Positions 36,713 through 46,200 of a DNA stretch of 64,000 nucleotides are shown piece by piece (position 1 is the first letter of the stretch; each line of letters starts with the position of its first letter). The stretch is taken from NCBI GenBank assembly GCA_034435975.1, contig DAOTWD010000003.1, positions 79,479 through 143,478 of the forward strand, read 5' to 3'. This DNA is from CAKZQX01 sp034435975 (GTDB lineage Bacteria; Chloroflexota; Chloroflexia; Chloroflexales; Chloroflexaceae). The notes under the pieces are model-generated. The model worked only from the letters and a program-made list of their open reading frames with translations. It did not search any database and was not told where the DNA came from. Made by a program: the position numbers and the translations under genes.

Positions 36713-36869
36713 CCCTGTGAATAAAACAGGATGCCTATGCCAACGCGGTTGTGCTACCTGAAGGAAAATATAGACGGACGATCGGGTGGCAATCTTTGTA
36801 TGACTGTATACTTTCGACAGAATAAACCGTACTGGTGATGGATATGTTGGATTGTGTGAGGAGTGTGTG

Positions 36870-37721
36870 ATGGCCAGCATTAAAATTGTAACCGATAGCA
36901 CAGCTGATATACCACCGAGCCTGGCTCACGAATTAGGCATTGAAGTTGTACCGCTCAGAATCTGGATCAATGATCAAGTGTACCGTGCTGGCCTGGATAT
37001 CACGAACGAGCAATTTTATGAGCTACTCCAGGATGGGAATGTTCACTTTTCGGTGACATCTCCTAATGCAATCGTTTTTGAGCAACTGTACCGGAAACTG
37101 GCTCTGGAATATGATCATATCTTTTCTATTCATCTCAGCAGTCGTCTCGGCAGCGTCTATCGCACAGCAAGTCAGGCACGTGCGAAACTCCCGGCATCGC
37201 TAACACAGATTGAACTGATCGATAGCAAATCGGCTTCTATGGGGTTGGGCCTGATCGTGCTGGCTGCTGCCCGTGCGGCTCGTGATGGGGCATCACCTGC
37301 CGCAGTACGGCAGATTATCAGTGATATGATGCACCATGCGCATGTGGTGTTCTTTGTCGATACTATGGAGTATCTGGAACGCAGCAAGCGATTGACCCTG
37401 GCAGCTTCGGTGTTAGGGTCTATGCAGCGTATCAAGCCTCTAATGATACTGGACGAGGGTGATATCGTGCCCTATGAGCGCACTCGCACCCGCGCCAAGG
37501 CGATAGAGGGTTTGTATACATTCATCGAAGACTTTCCTAAAGTACAGGAAGTGGTTGCACTGTATACGAATACACCGGAGGATGTGGAGAAACTGCTGGA
37601 GAAAGTGGAGCCTATTTTTCCACCCAAGAAGGTACAGGTTATACAGTTTAGCCCCAGTATTGCGCTCCATCTGGGGCCGGGTGCGATGGGGGTGGCAGTA
37701 TTTGAGGGGCTGGAGCCATAG
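36870..37721 (+). CDS. degV: DegV-family fatty-acid-binding protein
   Basis: 283 residues. IVTDSTADIPPSLAHELGI is the DegV start; SVTSPNAIVFEQL and IFSIHLSSRLGSVYRTA bind the fatty-acid carboxylate; IDSKSASMGLGLIVL and GPGAMGVAVF follow. DegV (FakB-like) proteins present fatty acids to FakA kinase; no fakA is in the window. GAGGAG is 6 nt before ATG 36870; the frame is open for six codons upstream. Confidence 0.9.
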   Translation: MASIKIVTDSTADIPPSLAHELGIEVVPLRIWINDQVYRAGLDITNEQFYELLQDGNVHFSVTSPNAIVFEQLYRKLALEYDHIFSIHLSSRLGSVYRTASQARAKLPASLTQIELIDSKSASMGLGLIVLAAARAARDGASPAAVRQIISDMMHHAHVVFFVDTMEYLERSKRLTLAASVLGSMQRIKPLMILDEGDIVPYERTRTRAKAIEGLYTFIEDFPKVQEVVALYTNTPEDVEKLLEKVEPIFPPKKVQVIQFSPSIALHLGPGAMGVAVFEGLEP

Positions 37722-37771
37722 GCATTCTGTATTGGACAGGCTCTGAGAACATAGTGATCTGAAATCCGCGT

Positions 37772-37873
37772 ATGCGATCCCGTGAGCAAATTGTTCCATC
37801 AGGCAATCGGTGTTGGGGTTGCATTGGGCGAGAACCGTGGGTATGCAATCCCGTGAGCAAATTGTTACATTAG
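37772..37873 (+). other. 33-codon upstream ORF from duplicated recG start
   Basis: ATG 37772 begins MRSREQIV, nearly identical to the RecG N-terminus (MQSREQIV) at 37843. About 38 bp at 37769-37806 is repeated at 37840-37877 (offset 71 bp). Because 71 is not a multiple of three, the first copy reads out of frame and stops with TAG at 37871-37873, overlapping the recG start by 31 bp. Could be a relic of a tandem duplication, or an upstream ORF that lowers recG translation. Confidence 0.6.
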
Positions 37874-40395
37874 GCAAAGTGCTGGCCGAGGAGCAGCGAC
37901 GTGGCGGCGATGATGGGGCCGTGATCGATGGTTTGGACAGATTCATTGCTGCATGGCGCACCGAGTCCAACAGGGCACGCGAAATACCGGCGGTGCAACA
38001 GGCATTGGCATTGCTGGCAAACTATGCCCACCAGCCCGTTGATACGCGCCAGGTACATCTCGCACAGGCATTGGAGTTGCTTCGTACACTTTTCAAGTCG
38101 TTGGAAACGACTACGGCAACAGCAAATGCAACCGGTTCATCGCCCCTGCTCCACACCTCCAGGCCGGTATCGCAACCAGATCCAGCGGGCGTAACTACAC
38201 CTGAGCTTAGCCTGGATCTACCCGTAGAAAAGGTACCCGGCATCAATCGAAGCGCGGCACAGGCCTTTAAGCGGCTCAAGTTGCACACGGTTGGCGATCT
38301 GCTGTATCATTTTCCGCATCGTTACGATGATTACACGTCGCAACAGTGCATTGCGAACCTGAGGGTAGGAGCTGTAGAGACGATCGTCGGCACCGTATGT
38401 GCCGTGCGTCCCTTTCGTACCAAAACCGGGCGTGACGGCGTGGAAATTCAGGTGGAAGATTCGAGTGGGCGCTTAAGAGTCGTCTTTTTTGGCGCACGCT
38501 GGCTGGTACAGCAGTTTAAGATCGGGCGAAAGGTGGTATTAAGCGGTAAAGTTACGTCCTATAACGGTATCTGTCAAATGACTGGCCCCGATTGGGAACC
38601 ATATACGGCTGATCAACTGATTCATACTGGACGCCTGGTGCCAGTCCATCCATTGACAAAGGGATTACACGAGCGCAATGCTCGCAAAATTCTGAAACAG
38701 GTTGTTGATCACGCTGCGCCCCTGGTACCGGAGTATTTGCCGCCTGTGGTACGTGAGCGAACAGGATTACTGCCACTGGGGACAGCGATTGCGCAGATGC
38801 ACTTCCCGGATAATCAGGAAATGCTGGCACGGGCACGGGATCGGCTTGGCTTCGATGAGTTTCTGTTTATTCAACTCGGTATCATCCAACGACGGCAGCT
38901 CTGGCAAGGTGAAATGGGTTATGCATTTACCTGGCACCCTGAGGTTCATGCTGAGCTGCTCCAACAACTCCCGTTCAGGCTTACCGGTGCCCAGCAGCGA
39001 GCGCTAACCGAGATTTTTGCTGATGTACAACGCCCGGTGCCTATGGCACGTTTGCTCCAGGGCGATGTCGGCAGCGGCAAGACCGTCGTGGCGGCAGCGG
39101 TTCTCTTGCAGGCGATTGCCAATGGCTTGCAGGGAGCATTGATGGCACCGACCGAGATCCTGGCCGAGCAGCATTACAAGGGGCTACGACAGCTCCTCAG
39201 CCGGGTGCGTGTACCGCGCACTGCTCACGCAGATGCTACCAATGCCGATCCTGATTGGAAAGGTACCACCGATGCCGACCATCTGGCACGCCTGGATGAG
39301 ATCAAGCGCTTGCTCGGTATGGTGCCCGAAGATGATCTGGATGGTGCAGGCGTGCGAGTGGCTTTGCTCACCGGTAGTCTGGGAACAAAGGAGCGGCGGC
39401 GTGTGCTTGAGGCGATTGCCAACGGCGATATTGATCTGGTGATCGGTACCCATGCGCTGATTACCGAGAGTGTCCAGTATCACAGCCTGGGTCTGGTGTG
39501 CATCGACGAGCAGCATCGGTTTGGCGTTGAGCAACGCCAGCGTCTGAAACAAAAAGGATTTAACCCACATATGCTGGTGATGACGGCCACACCGATTCCA
39601 CGCACGCTCACATTGACCCTCTATGGCGATCTCGATGTCTCGATACTCGATGAACTGCCGCCAGGTCGACAGGAAATCAAGACACGCTGGATCACCCGTG
39701 CCGAGCGTGACAAGGCCTATCGGCATGTACGGCGCGAAATTGAGAAAGGTCGCCAGGCCTTTGTGATCTGTCCACTGGTAGAAGAGAGCGAAAAAGTTGA
39801 TCTACCATCAGCCGAGGAGATGTATACCTATCTGCAACACAGGGTATTTCCTGATCTTCGTATTGGGTTGATCCACGGGCGCTTATTGCCGCGTGAGAAA
39901 GATCTCGTGATGCGCGCCTTCCGTGATCATGAATTTGACATTCTGGTGGCAACTGCTGTGGTCGAGGTGGGTATTGACATACCAAACGCAACGACGATTA
40001 TTATCGATGGTGCTGAGCGGTTTGGGTTGGCCCAGTTGCACCAGTTTCGCGGACGAGTTGGACGTGGAAGCCACCAAAGCTACTGTATTCTGATTAGCGA
40101 CCTCGATAACGAAGTGACGCAACAACGGTTAGAAGCCATGGAACTGACACACGACGGCTTCAAACTGGCCGAAATTGACCTGGAACTGCGTGGCCCCGGC
40201 GAGTTTCTGGGCAAACGTCAGAGTGGCACACCTGACCTGAAAGTAGCACGGCTGACCGATATACACCTTCTTCATCGTGCGCAACAGGAGGCGTGTATGA
40301 TCCTGGAAGATGATCCGCAACTGGCACGACCAGAGCATGCGCTCCTGCGCACCAGAGTGCGTGAATTCTGGGAGCAGGCAGAAGGAGCGAGTTAG
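37843..40395 (+). CDS. recG: ATP-dependent DNA helicase RecG
   Basis: 850 residues, longer than the usual about 690 because of an N-terminal extension of about 120 residues before the wedge domain (VPGINRSAAQAFKRLKLHTV). Motif I LLQGDVGSGKTVVAAA (about 405-418), motif II CIDEQHRFGV (DEQH, about 553), MTATPIPRTL, VGIDIPNATT, QFRGRVGRGS. RecG remodels stalled replication forks. The ATG at 37843 lacks a strong SD and is overlapped by the duplicated upstream ORF. It lies 121 bp after degV. Confidence 0.95.
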   Translation: MQSREQIVTLGKVLAEEQRRGGDDGAVIDGLDRFIAAWRTESNRAREIPAVQQALALLANYAHQPVDTRQVHLAQALELLRTLFKSLETTTATANATGSSPLLHTSRPVSQPDPAGVTTPELSLDLPVEKVPGINRSAAQAFKRLKLHTVGDLLYHFPHRYDDYTSQQCIANLRVGAVETIVGTVCAVRPFRTKTGRDGVEIQVEDSSGRLRVVFFGARWLVQQFKIGRKVVLSGKVTSYNGICQMTGPDWEPYTADQLIHTGRLVPVHPLTKGLHERNARKILKQVVDHAAPLVPEYLPPVVRERTGLLPLGTAIAQMHFPDNQEMLARARDRLGFDEFLFIQLGIIQRRQLWQGEMGYAFTWHPEVHAELLQQLPFRLTGAQQRALTEIFADVQRPVPMARLLQGDVGSGKTVVAAAVLLQAIANGLQGALMAPTEILAEQHYKGLRQLLSRVRVPRTAHADATNADPDWKGTTDADHLARLDEIKRLLGMVPEDDLDGAGVRVALLTGSLGTKERRRVLEAIANGDIDLVIGTHALITESVQYHSLGLVCIDEQHRFGVEQRQRLKQKGFNPHMLVMTATPIPRTLTLTLYGDLDVSILDELPPGRQEIKTRWITRAERDKAYRHVRREIEKGRQAFVICPLVEESEKVDLPSAEEMYTYLQHRVFPDLRIGLIHGRLLPREKDLVMRAFRDHEFDILVATAVVEVGIDIPNATTIIIDGAERFGLAQLHQFRGRVGRGSHQSYCILISDLDNEVTQQRLEAMELTHDGFKLAEIDLELRGPGEFLGKRQSGTPDLKVARLTDIHLLHRAQQEACMILEDDPQLARPEHALLRTRVREFWEQAEGAS

Positions 40396-40405
40396 GATAT
40401 GACAC

Positions 40406-40639
40406 GTGGATAGGCTCTGGCTTGGGTACCATGGTCTCCATATTCCCTATGACGAAGTGGTCGCTATACTCTTTTATCGCTCGGTACTCGATACCCAGAT
40501 TGTACGTACCTATGGCCGTGTACCAACCGGTGTATGTTCTGTGGTGGTGACCGTGTGCGGCCAATATTTGCCCGCGCGCTGGCATACGGAACAGTTGCGG
40601 CAGCGTTGGACACGCTGGCGTCTCAGTCAGGGCGAGTAA
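40406..40639 (+). CDS. RemB/YaaB-like small protein (DUF370 family)
   Basis: 77 residues. LWLGYHGLHIPYDEVVAILF and SVVVTVCGQYLPARWHTEQL resemble the extracellular-matrix regulator RemB/YaaB of Bacillus (LGDDFVVSTRDIVGIF, then SIVVT..YYSPLSSSTL), recalled from memory. RemA/RemB proteins are DNA-binding regulators. GTG 40406 has AGGA at 8 nt, and the gene is 10 bp behind recG, so it should be co-transcribed. Confidence 0.5.
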   Translation: MDRLWLGYHGLHIPYDEVVAILFYRSVLDTQIVRTYGRVPTGVCSVVVTVCGQYLPARWHTEQLRQRWTRWRLSQGE

Positions 40640-40830
40640 GGCTGCTTGATCAGGACTGACACGGCTGCTCAAACAACATGATATACCTGCAGCAGCACGG
40701 TACTTCGTTGTTGTTCTCTCCCAATATTCGCCGAAAGCGAACATCTGGAGAGAACGAAAGCGTTTTATGGCTACAGGTGAAAAAGATGTGGTGGCGCAAC
40801 AAGTGCGTCAGTCTTGCATAGAAGACGGTT

Positions 40831-41304
40831 ATGGCAAAATATGAAATCACGGCTGTCACCATCATTCAAGCCGAGCCAGCCGATGTCTGGGCAGTTCTCG
40901 ATAATTTTAGGAACTGGCCCGATTGGATGCCAGCAATGCAGAATCTCCAGGTGGAGTTACTGACACCGGGCCAGATCAAGCCGGGATATCGCTTCCGTCT
41001 GCGTAATAAACTGGTACATGCCGACCTGGAAGTCACCACCTGCACCAGGCTGGAGCGGGCCACCCGGTTTCGCCTGAACCTGCCACCATTGACCGGGGCC
41101 AATCAGTGTGTGCTGACGCCGCTGGAACACGGTGGGTATCGATTGGAACGCAAGGACTGGATTAACCTGCCTGGCCCGATCGCCACGTTTCTGAATGCTA
41201 CCCAGCGCCAGCGATTGGAACAACTGGCTGCCGACTTTCTCTTATCACTGAAACGCACAGTAGAACAGCGAGGAAGCTTTGCTCAATCAGCAGCAACGGA
41301 CTGA
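40831..41304 (+). CDS. SRPBCC (START/polyketide-cyclase-like) protein
   Basis: 157 residues. EITAVTIIQAEPADVWAVLDNFRNWPDWMP is the family opening; a helix-grip fold is expected, with a C-terminal helix (RQRLEQLAADFLLSLKRTVE). Such proteins bind hydrophobic ligands; the ligand is not predictable. The next small gene starts before its stop. Confidence 0.75.
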   Translation: MAKYEITAVTIIQAEPADVWAVLDNFRNWPDWMPAMQNLQVELLTPGQIKPGYRFRLRNKLVHADLEVTTCTRLERATRFRLNLPPLTGANQCVLTPLEHGGYRLERKDWINLPGPIATFLNATQRQRLEQLAADFLLSLKRTVEQRGSFAQSAATD

Positions 41305-41527
41305 AACCTTACAACGTCTGGCGGCGATCATCAGGCAGAGCGGCATGCGAGTGCCAGTTGGAATTGCTCTGGATATAGTCCAACCATTTACTGTCCTTAG
41401 TAGTCAGGTCGCCCTATTTTGTCAGCCATTTACGATGGGTAGTAGTTTTGAACGTTATGTGCTGGTTCTGGCGGATGAGGCAAGTTGGGACGAATTACGT
41501 CGCTATTTAGGCCGTCCAGAATGTTGA
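41279..41527 (+). CDS. Small protein of unknown function
   Basis: 82 residues, starting with TTG after GAGG (41270-41273, 5 nt spacing) and overlapping the SRPBCC gene by 26 bp. No family recognised; predicted mixed alpha/beta, with no membrane segment or signal peptide. Overlap and SD support a real gene. A function linked to the SRPBCC protein is possible. Confidence 0.5.
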   Translation: MLNQQQRTETLQRLAAIIRQSGMRVPVGIALDIVQPFTVLSSQVALFCQPFTMGSSFERYVLVLADEASWDELRRYLGRPEC

Positions 41528-41575
41528 CAAAGCCAGTTTTTTGCGTTACACTGCAAAAGCAGGCTGTCGGATAGG

Positions 41576-41685
41576 GTTGGAACACATTATATAATGTGTA
41601 TGACAGGTAGTACGACAGCGTCGGCTTGCCAGCAGAAGACTGGCAAAGTTGGAACACATGTGTGCATGGTGGGTAGTACGGTGTA
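41576..41685. repeat. Two palindrome-centred direct repeats upstream of the DUF6754-like gene
   Basis: GTTGGAACACAT occurs at 41576 and 41648, and GGTAGTACG follows each (41606, 41672). Copy 1 has the perfect 18-bp palindrome ACACATTATATAATGTGT (41582-41599); copy 2 the 10-bp ACACATGTGT (41654-41663), as if the centre were deleted. TATAAT at 41590-41595 lies inside the first palindrome. Confidence 0.6.
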
Positions 41686-41747
41686 AAGTTATGTATCCCA
41701 CCAGAGTTGCTTGAACCACACAATTGCGTCTGGCCTTAGGAGTGACT

Positions 41748-42545
41748 ATGCCTCTCCGTGGTCTCCCCGAAGAAACAATACTTGTCCTGATTGTTGCCCT
41801 GATTGTATTTATACTGACCGTATGGTATGACACCCGTATTCGTGCTGGTCATCGGCCATTCCGGCGACCACTCGCGGCGTTCGAGGTCATCAGGGCTGCT
41901 CTTGGGCGTGGTGCAGAAACTGGTCGTGTGATACATCTCTCGCCTGGTGCCGGTACGGTGGGTAATCGTGCGACCACGGCTGAAACAGTAGCCGGGTTAC
42001 TGGCGGCCGAGCGTATTGCCACTGAAGCGGCGTTCAACGGGGCGGCGATACTGGTCAGCAGCGGTGATGCCGTATCGCATCTAGCTCTCCGCGGCATTGT
42101 GCGCCAGGCCTATTATCGCGCAGGGCAAAGCCCGATCTTCAACGCAGCCAGTGTCCAATTGCTGGCCCATCAAGATTCGATGGCCTACGCTGCTGGCGTT
42201 TCTGCACTCTATGCGCGCCAACGGTTGGAAGCCAGCCAGTTGATCGGCAGTCTGGGTCAGGAACTCCTCCTGGTGGGGGAAACCGGGGCGCAACATGATC
42301 TACCACAAATGATGGGGACGACCACACCTGCTGGTCTGCCGCTGATGTTCCTGAGTACACGTTCGGTATTGATTGGCGAAGAGGTGTTCGCCGCCGATGC
42401 GTATCTTGCAGCCGTGCCTGGCCCCCAGGCACGGTTGATGACCCAGGATTTCTTGCGCATGATTCTGATCCTGGTAGTTGTGCTGGGTATCATCTACAGT
42501 CTGCTCCAGCCTGTTGTCGGGTTGCCACCATTACCAGGGATCTAA
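41748..42545 (+). CDS. DUF6754-like membrane protein
   Basis: 265 residues. An N-terminal membrane helix (TILVLIVALIVFILTVW), a central soluble domain (PGAGTVGNRATTAETVAGL, FNGAAILVSSGDAVSHLALR, YAAGVSALYARQRLEASQ) and a C-terminal helix (FLRMILILVVVLGIIYSLL). I recall this pattern as DUF6754 of Chloroflexota; not verified. The soluble part is likely extracytoplasmic or cytoplasmic depending on topology, which I cannot decide. AGGAG at 6 nt. First gene of the five-gene locus ending with the MutL-like ATPase. Confidence 0.6.
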   Translation: MPLRGLPEETILVLIVALIVFILTVWYDTRIRAGHRPFRRPLAAFEVIRAALGRGAETGRVIHLSPGAGTVGNRATTAETVAGLLAAERIATEAAFNGAAILVSSGDAVSHLALRGIVRQAYYRAGQSPIFNAASVQLLAHQDSMAYAAGVSALYARQRLEASQLIGSLGQELLLVGETGAQHDLPQMMGTTTPAGLPLMFLSTRSVLIGEEVFAADAYLAAVPGPQARLMTQDFLRMILILVVVLGIIYSLLQPVVGLPPLPGI

Positions 42546-42560
42546 CTGAGAAGGTGTTTG

Positions 42561-43202
42561 ATGTCTTTCGTGCGTGATCCAAAGCGCCTGATTGCAACTT
42601 TGATCGCGGGAGTGGTCGGTGCGATTGTGCTGGTAGATTTTGCGAGCGCAACCCTGACGGTCGGTCGGGTAGCGCGGTTGCTGGTCGGCTGGGCAGCAAC
42701 CCTGACAGCACTGGCACTCCTGGTAGGGGTGATCAGTGTTACTCTTGCACACTTGCGGCGTGTCCTGACACGTGATGCGGATTGGGGCTATAGCCTGGTA
42801 CTAGTGATGGGCATGCTAGGAGTGATAGTGGTCGGGGTTGCTGGTGCCCCTGGTTTAAATCTAGCTGAAGAACCAATTCGCCGGGTCTTTCGTGCGGTCT
42901 ATGAACCCCTGGCGAGTAGCCTGCTGGCGCTCCTGGCGTTCTTCAGCTTAAGCGCAATTCTCAGGGTGTTCCGTGAACGTCATCCCCCGGCAGTGGTGAT
43001 TGTGATGGTAGCTCTTCTGGTATTGATTATGCAATTACCACCTGTCCAAACACTGCCGTTTGTGTCTGAATCTTTGCAGTGGTTTAGTGATTATATTACC
43101 CTGGCTGGTACACGCGGCCTACTTCTGGGTAGCGCTATTGGCACTCTGGTTGCCAGTGTACGTGTTTTGTTGGGATTCGATCAACCCTATCTTGATCGTT
43201 AG
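42561..43202 (+). CDS. Six-helix membrane protein, unknown
   Basis: 213 residues with six predicted membrane helices (about 10-28, 33-63, 76-96, 114-136, 145-163, 178-207). No family recognised. It has the same length and helix number as the protein at 46677, though sequences differ. AAGG 6 nt before ATG 42561. It follows the DUF6754-like gene by 15 bp. Confidence 0.7.
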   Translation: MSFVRDPKRLIATLIAGVVGAIVLVDFASATLTVGRVARLLVGWAATLTALALLVGVISVTLAHLRRVLTRDADWGYSLVLVMGMLGVIVVGVAGAPGLNLAEEPIRRVFRAVYEPLASSLLALLAFFSLSAILRVFRERHPPAVVIVMVALLVLIMQLPPVQTLPFVSESLQWFSDYITLAGTRGLLLGSAIGTLVASVRVLLGFDQPYLDR

Positions 43203-43225
43203 TTATTGTAAGCTGTCTAGTGTTG

Positions 43226-43260
43226 AGACTATGGGCAAAGGCTGTGTTTGCCCATAGTCT
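43226..43260. promoter_or_regulatory. Perfect 14-bp hairpin before the Trp-Leu scaffold gene
   Basis: AGACTATGGGCAAA (43226-43239) pairs perfectly with 43247-43260 across a 7-nt loop. No T run follows. It could be a partial terminator or RNA-processing site that sets expression of the scaffold relative to its upstream neighbours. Confidence 0.65.
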
Positions 43261-43278
43261 ACGCCAGCAAAAAATGTG

Positions 43279-46200
43279 ATGGATCAAAAATCACGCCCAT
43301 CGCCTGTACATACGAACGAAGATCAGCATCTGCCACCCTGGTTGCAAGGCGTCCCACTCCCGCCATGCCCACCTTCACGGCAGGCGCCGGTTGTGGACGC
43401 GGGCTTGAGTCTGACCTCGTCGCGCCCGATCGTGGCGGATACGGCGGTAGATCCTACAATACCTGACTGGTTGCGCGATCTGCAAAGTGAAGTTGGGGAT
43501 ATTGAAGACGAGCCAGGTGGGAGTGATGACGAACCAGACTGGCTCGCCAGTCTGGCGGCTGATGAGGTACTGCGTGTACCGGATGAGGCGGCGGATTTTC
43601 CTGCTGCGCCTCAGTCTGATCGTGTCACCGATCTGCCTGACTGGTTGCGAACGGATGCGAGCCCTGTTCGAGATGACATATCTGCCCGATCTAGCAGTGA
43701 TGACCTGCCCGACTGGTTACGAAGCGACGTGAGTTCGGCTCCAGACAATACACCTGCCAGTACGGCTAGTACTGATCTGCCCGACTGGTTACGAGGCGAT
43801 GCGAGTTCTGCTCGACCAGAAACACTGGCCATGGCCAGCAGGGATGACTTGCCGGATTGGCTTCAATCAACACCCGCAGAATCGGCAACCCCATCCGATC
43901 CTTTTCCATCACCATCGGCATCAGCGGATGAGCAGACAACACCACGGGTGCGTATGCCTGTTGGGGCAACTGATTGGCTGCGTAGCCTGGGAGAGGAATC
44001 AGATACCGACCAGGATCGGCCAGATACAGCCGAAGGGCCAATTGTTGAAGGGTTGCCTGAACAGGGCATTCCTGACTGGTTGCGTGATGTTTCTCCAGAC
44101 GAACTGGCCCGCGATATTGCCACTGCAGAGCCAGAACGACCGGTATACGATCTGCAACAACATGCTGATTCCTCTCCAGACCCTGTTCAAGCATCAGACT
44201 GGCTAGTCGAATCGGCAACGGCACTGTCGTCAATGGCACAGTCACCAGATTCAGATGCATGGGTTGAACCAGCGCTACCGGACTGGTTGCGTGATGTAAG
44301 CCTGGAGGAGCTGGAGCATGATATTGCAGCGGTGCAGTCTGATCTACCGGCACCACCACCTGTGTTGCCAGATGTGGAACCAGGATTACCCGATTGGCTG
44401 CGCGATGTATCTCTCACAACCGATGAGGGCGATCCAGGGATAGCAGACAGCCCTGCTGCCCCGGTTGGTAGTCGGGATAGGCGATCTGCAGAACCGCCAG
44501 GCTGGCTGCTGACACCATCTGATGCGCAATCACCTGACTCGCCTGCGTCTGTTCCTGCATGGCTACTAGATGTGTCAGCGAGCCAATCTGAATCTGCTGT
44601 CCCTGAATGGTTACAGTCAACACCGACGGCCCGATCTGAAGCAGATGATTCACCACCTGCTTCAGATATTCCACCGTGGTTACAACGTGTTGAGCCTGAA
44701 GATGATCGCGATGCATCGGGATCAACACCGATTGCGGATTCGCCAGCAGCGCCACTCGGCAGTAAGGTGCCAGAGTGGTTACAGTCATCTGATGTGGTAC
44801 CATCTGTACCAGATCATCTGTCAGCAGGAGATGAGCATCAAGCGGCATTGCCTGAATGGTTACGTGGCAATGCACATGATGAATCGTTCTCAACTCAGGC
44901 GAAGCATACCGGTGTTGAGCCATCAGGAGTGTTGCCCGCCTGGTTGATAGATAATGCAGATCCTGAATCAGGTTCGTCTTTTCCAGGAAAAGCCCCTGAT
45001 GAAACGATACCGGAGTGGTTACGTGCGGATCAATTATCAGTCAGTGAATCGGCAGAGAACCTGCCTGAATGGATGCGTAGTGATACATCAACGGTAGAGT
45101 CTGGGGTGGCTCACGTTGATCCAACGATGCCTGACACATCTGATACGGATGTACCCTCCTGGTTGCGGGAAGAACCAGGAGGGCTGGCTTCCTCCGCTCC
45201 CCCTGGTATCGCTGATCTGCCACCGTGGATGATCGATGATGCGGACAGTCCTATACCGTCAGCAACAGCGGCGGGCGACAGCGGGTTACCGGAATGGTTA
45301 CGTGGTGCTGATGCAGATCCTAAAGTGCCTGCCTCACCTGCCACTTCGCCTATCGATGATGTTTCTGTCCCTGAGGATGTTGAGGATGTTCCATCCTGGT
45401 TAGCCACTGATGGGGCTGATGCAGATATTCCACCGTGGCTTCAACCCGAGACATCAACCACCGAACCGCCCGTGATAGCCGAAGCTCAGGGTGTAGCGCA
45501 ACCGTCTTCCGGCGAGACCAGTGACTTTTTCGAGAGTATCGATCTACCTGACTGGTTACGCGAATCTGAGAATAAGGCCACGATCCAATCTGGAGTATCG
45601 CGTGATATAGGCTGGTTGTCACGGTTGGGTGTCCAGGATGAAGCTAGTGATAGCGTAGCCATTGCGGCGGCACCGGTTCCCACAGTGTTGGAACCACCCA
45701 CGTTTACGCGTAGCCCGGCCCGAGTCGAAGCAACCGCTTTGCTGCAGCGGCTAGCACAGCATCCTTTTCCAGAAGTAGCGCCGGTGACAACTATGCCCAG
45801 GCCATCGCTCTGGCAGCGTATTGGTGTTGAACGGATACTCTATATTCTGCTGGCGTTGGCATTGCTGTTCAGTGTGATCATGCCCTCCATTACGGCCTTC
45901 CTGGGAGCAACCAGTCCTACAACACCCGAAATTGCCCGGCTCGTGTCTACTATTGATCAGTTGACCGAAAATGATATAGCACTGGTGGCCTATGAATGGA
46001 ATGCCCAACGTAGCGGTGAACTGCGTCCACTAGAACAGGCGTTGATCCAACATCTAATGGATCATCAAGTGCGTATGGTGGTACTCAGTACCAATCCGCA
46101 AGGTACCTTGCTCTCGTTTGATCTGCGTGACACCTTGCAAGCCGGAGGTTATCAAGGTCGCGGGTTCGACTATGTTTTGCTAGGATATCGGCCGGGTGGC

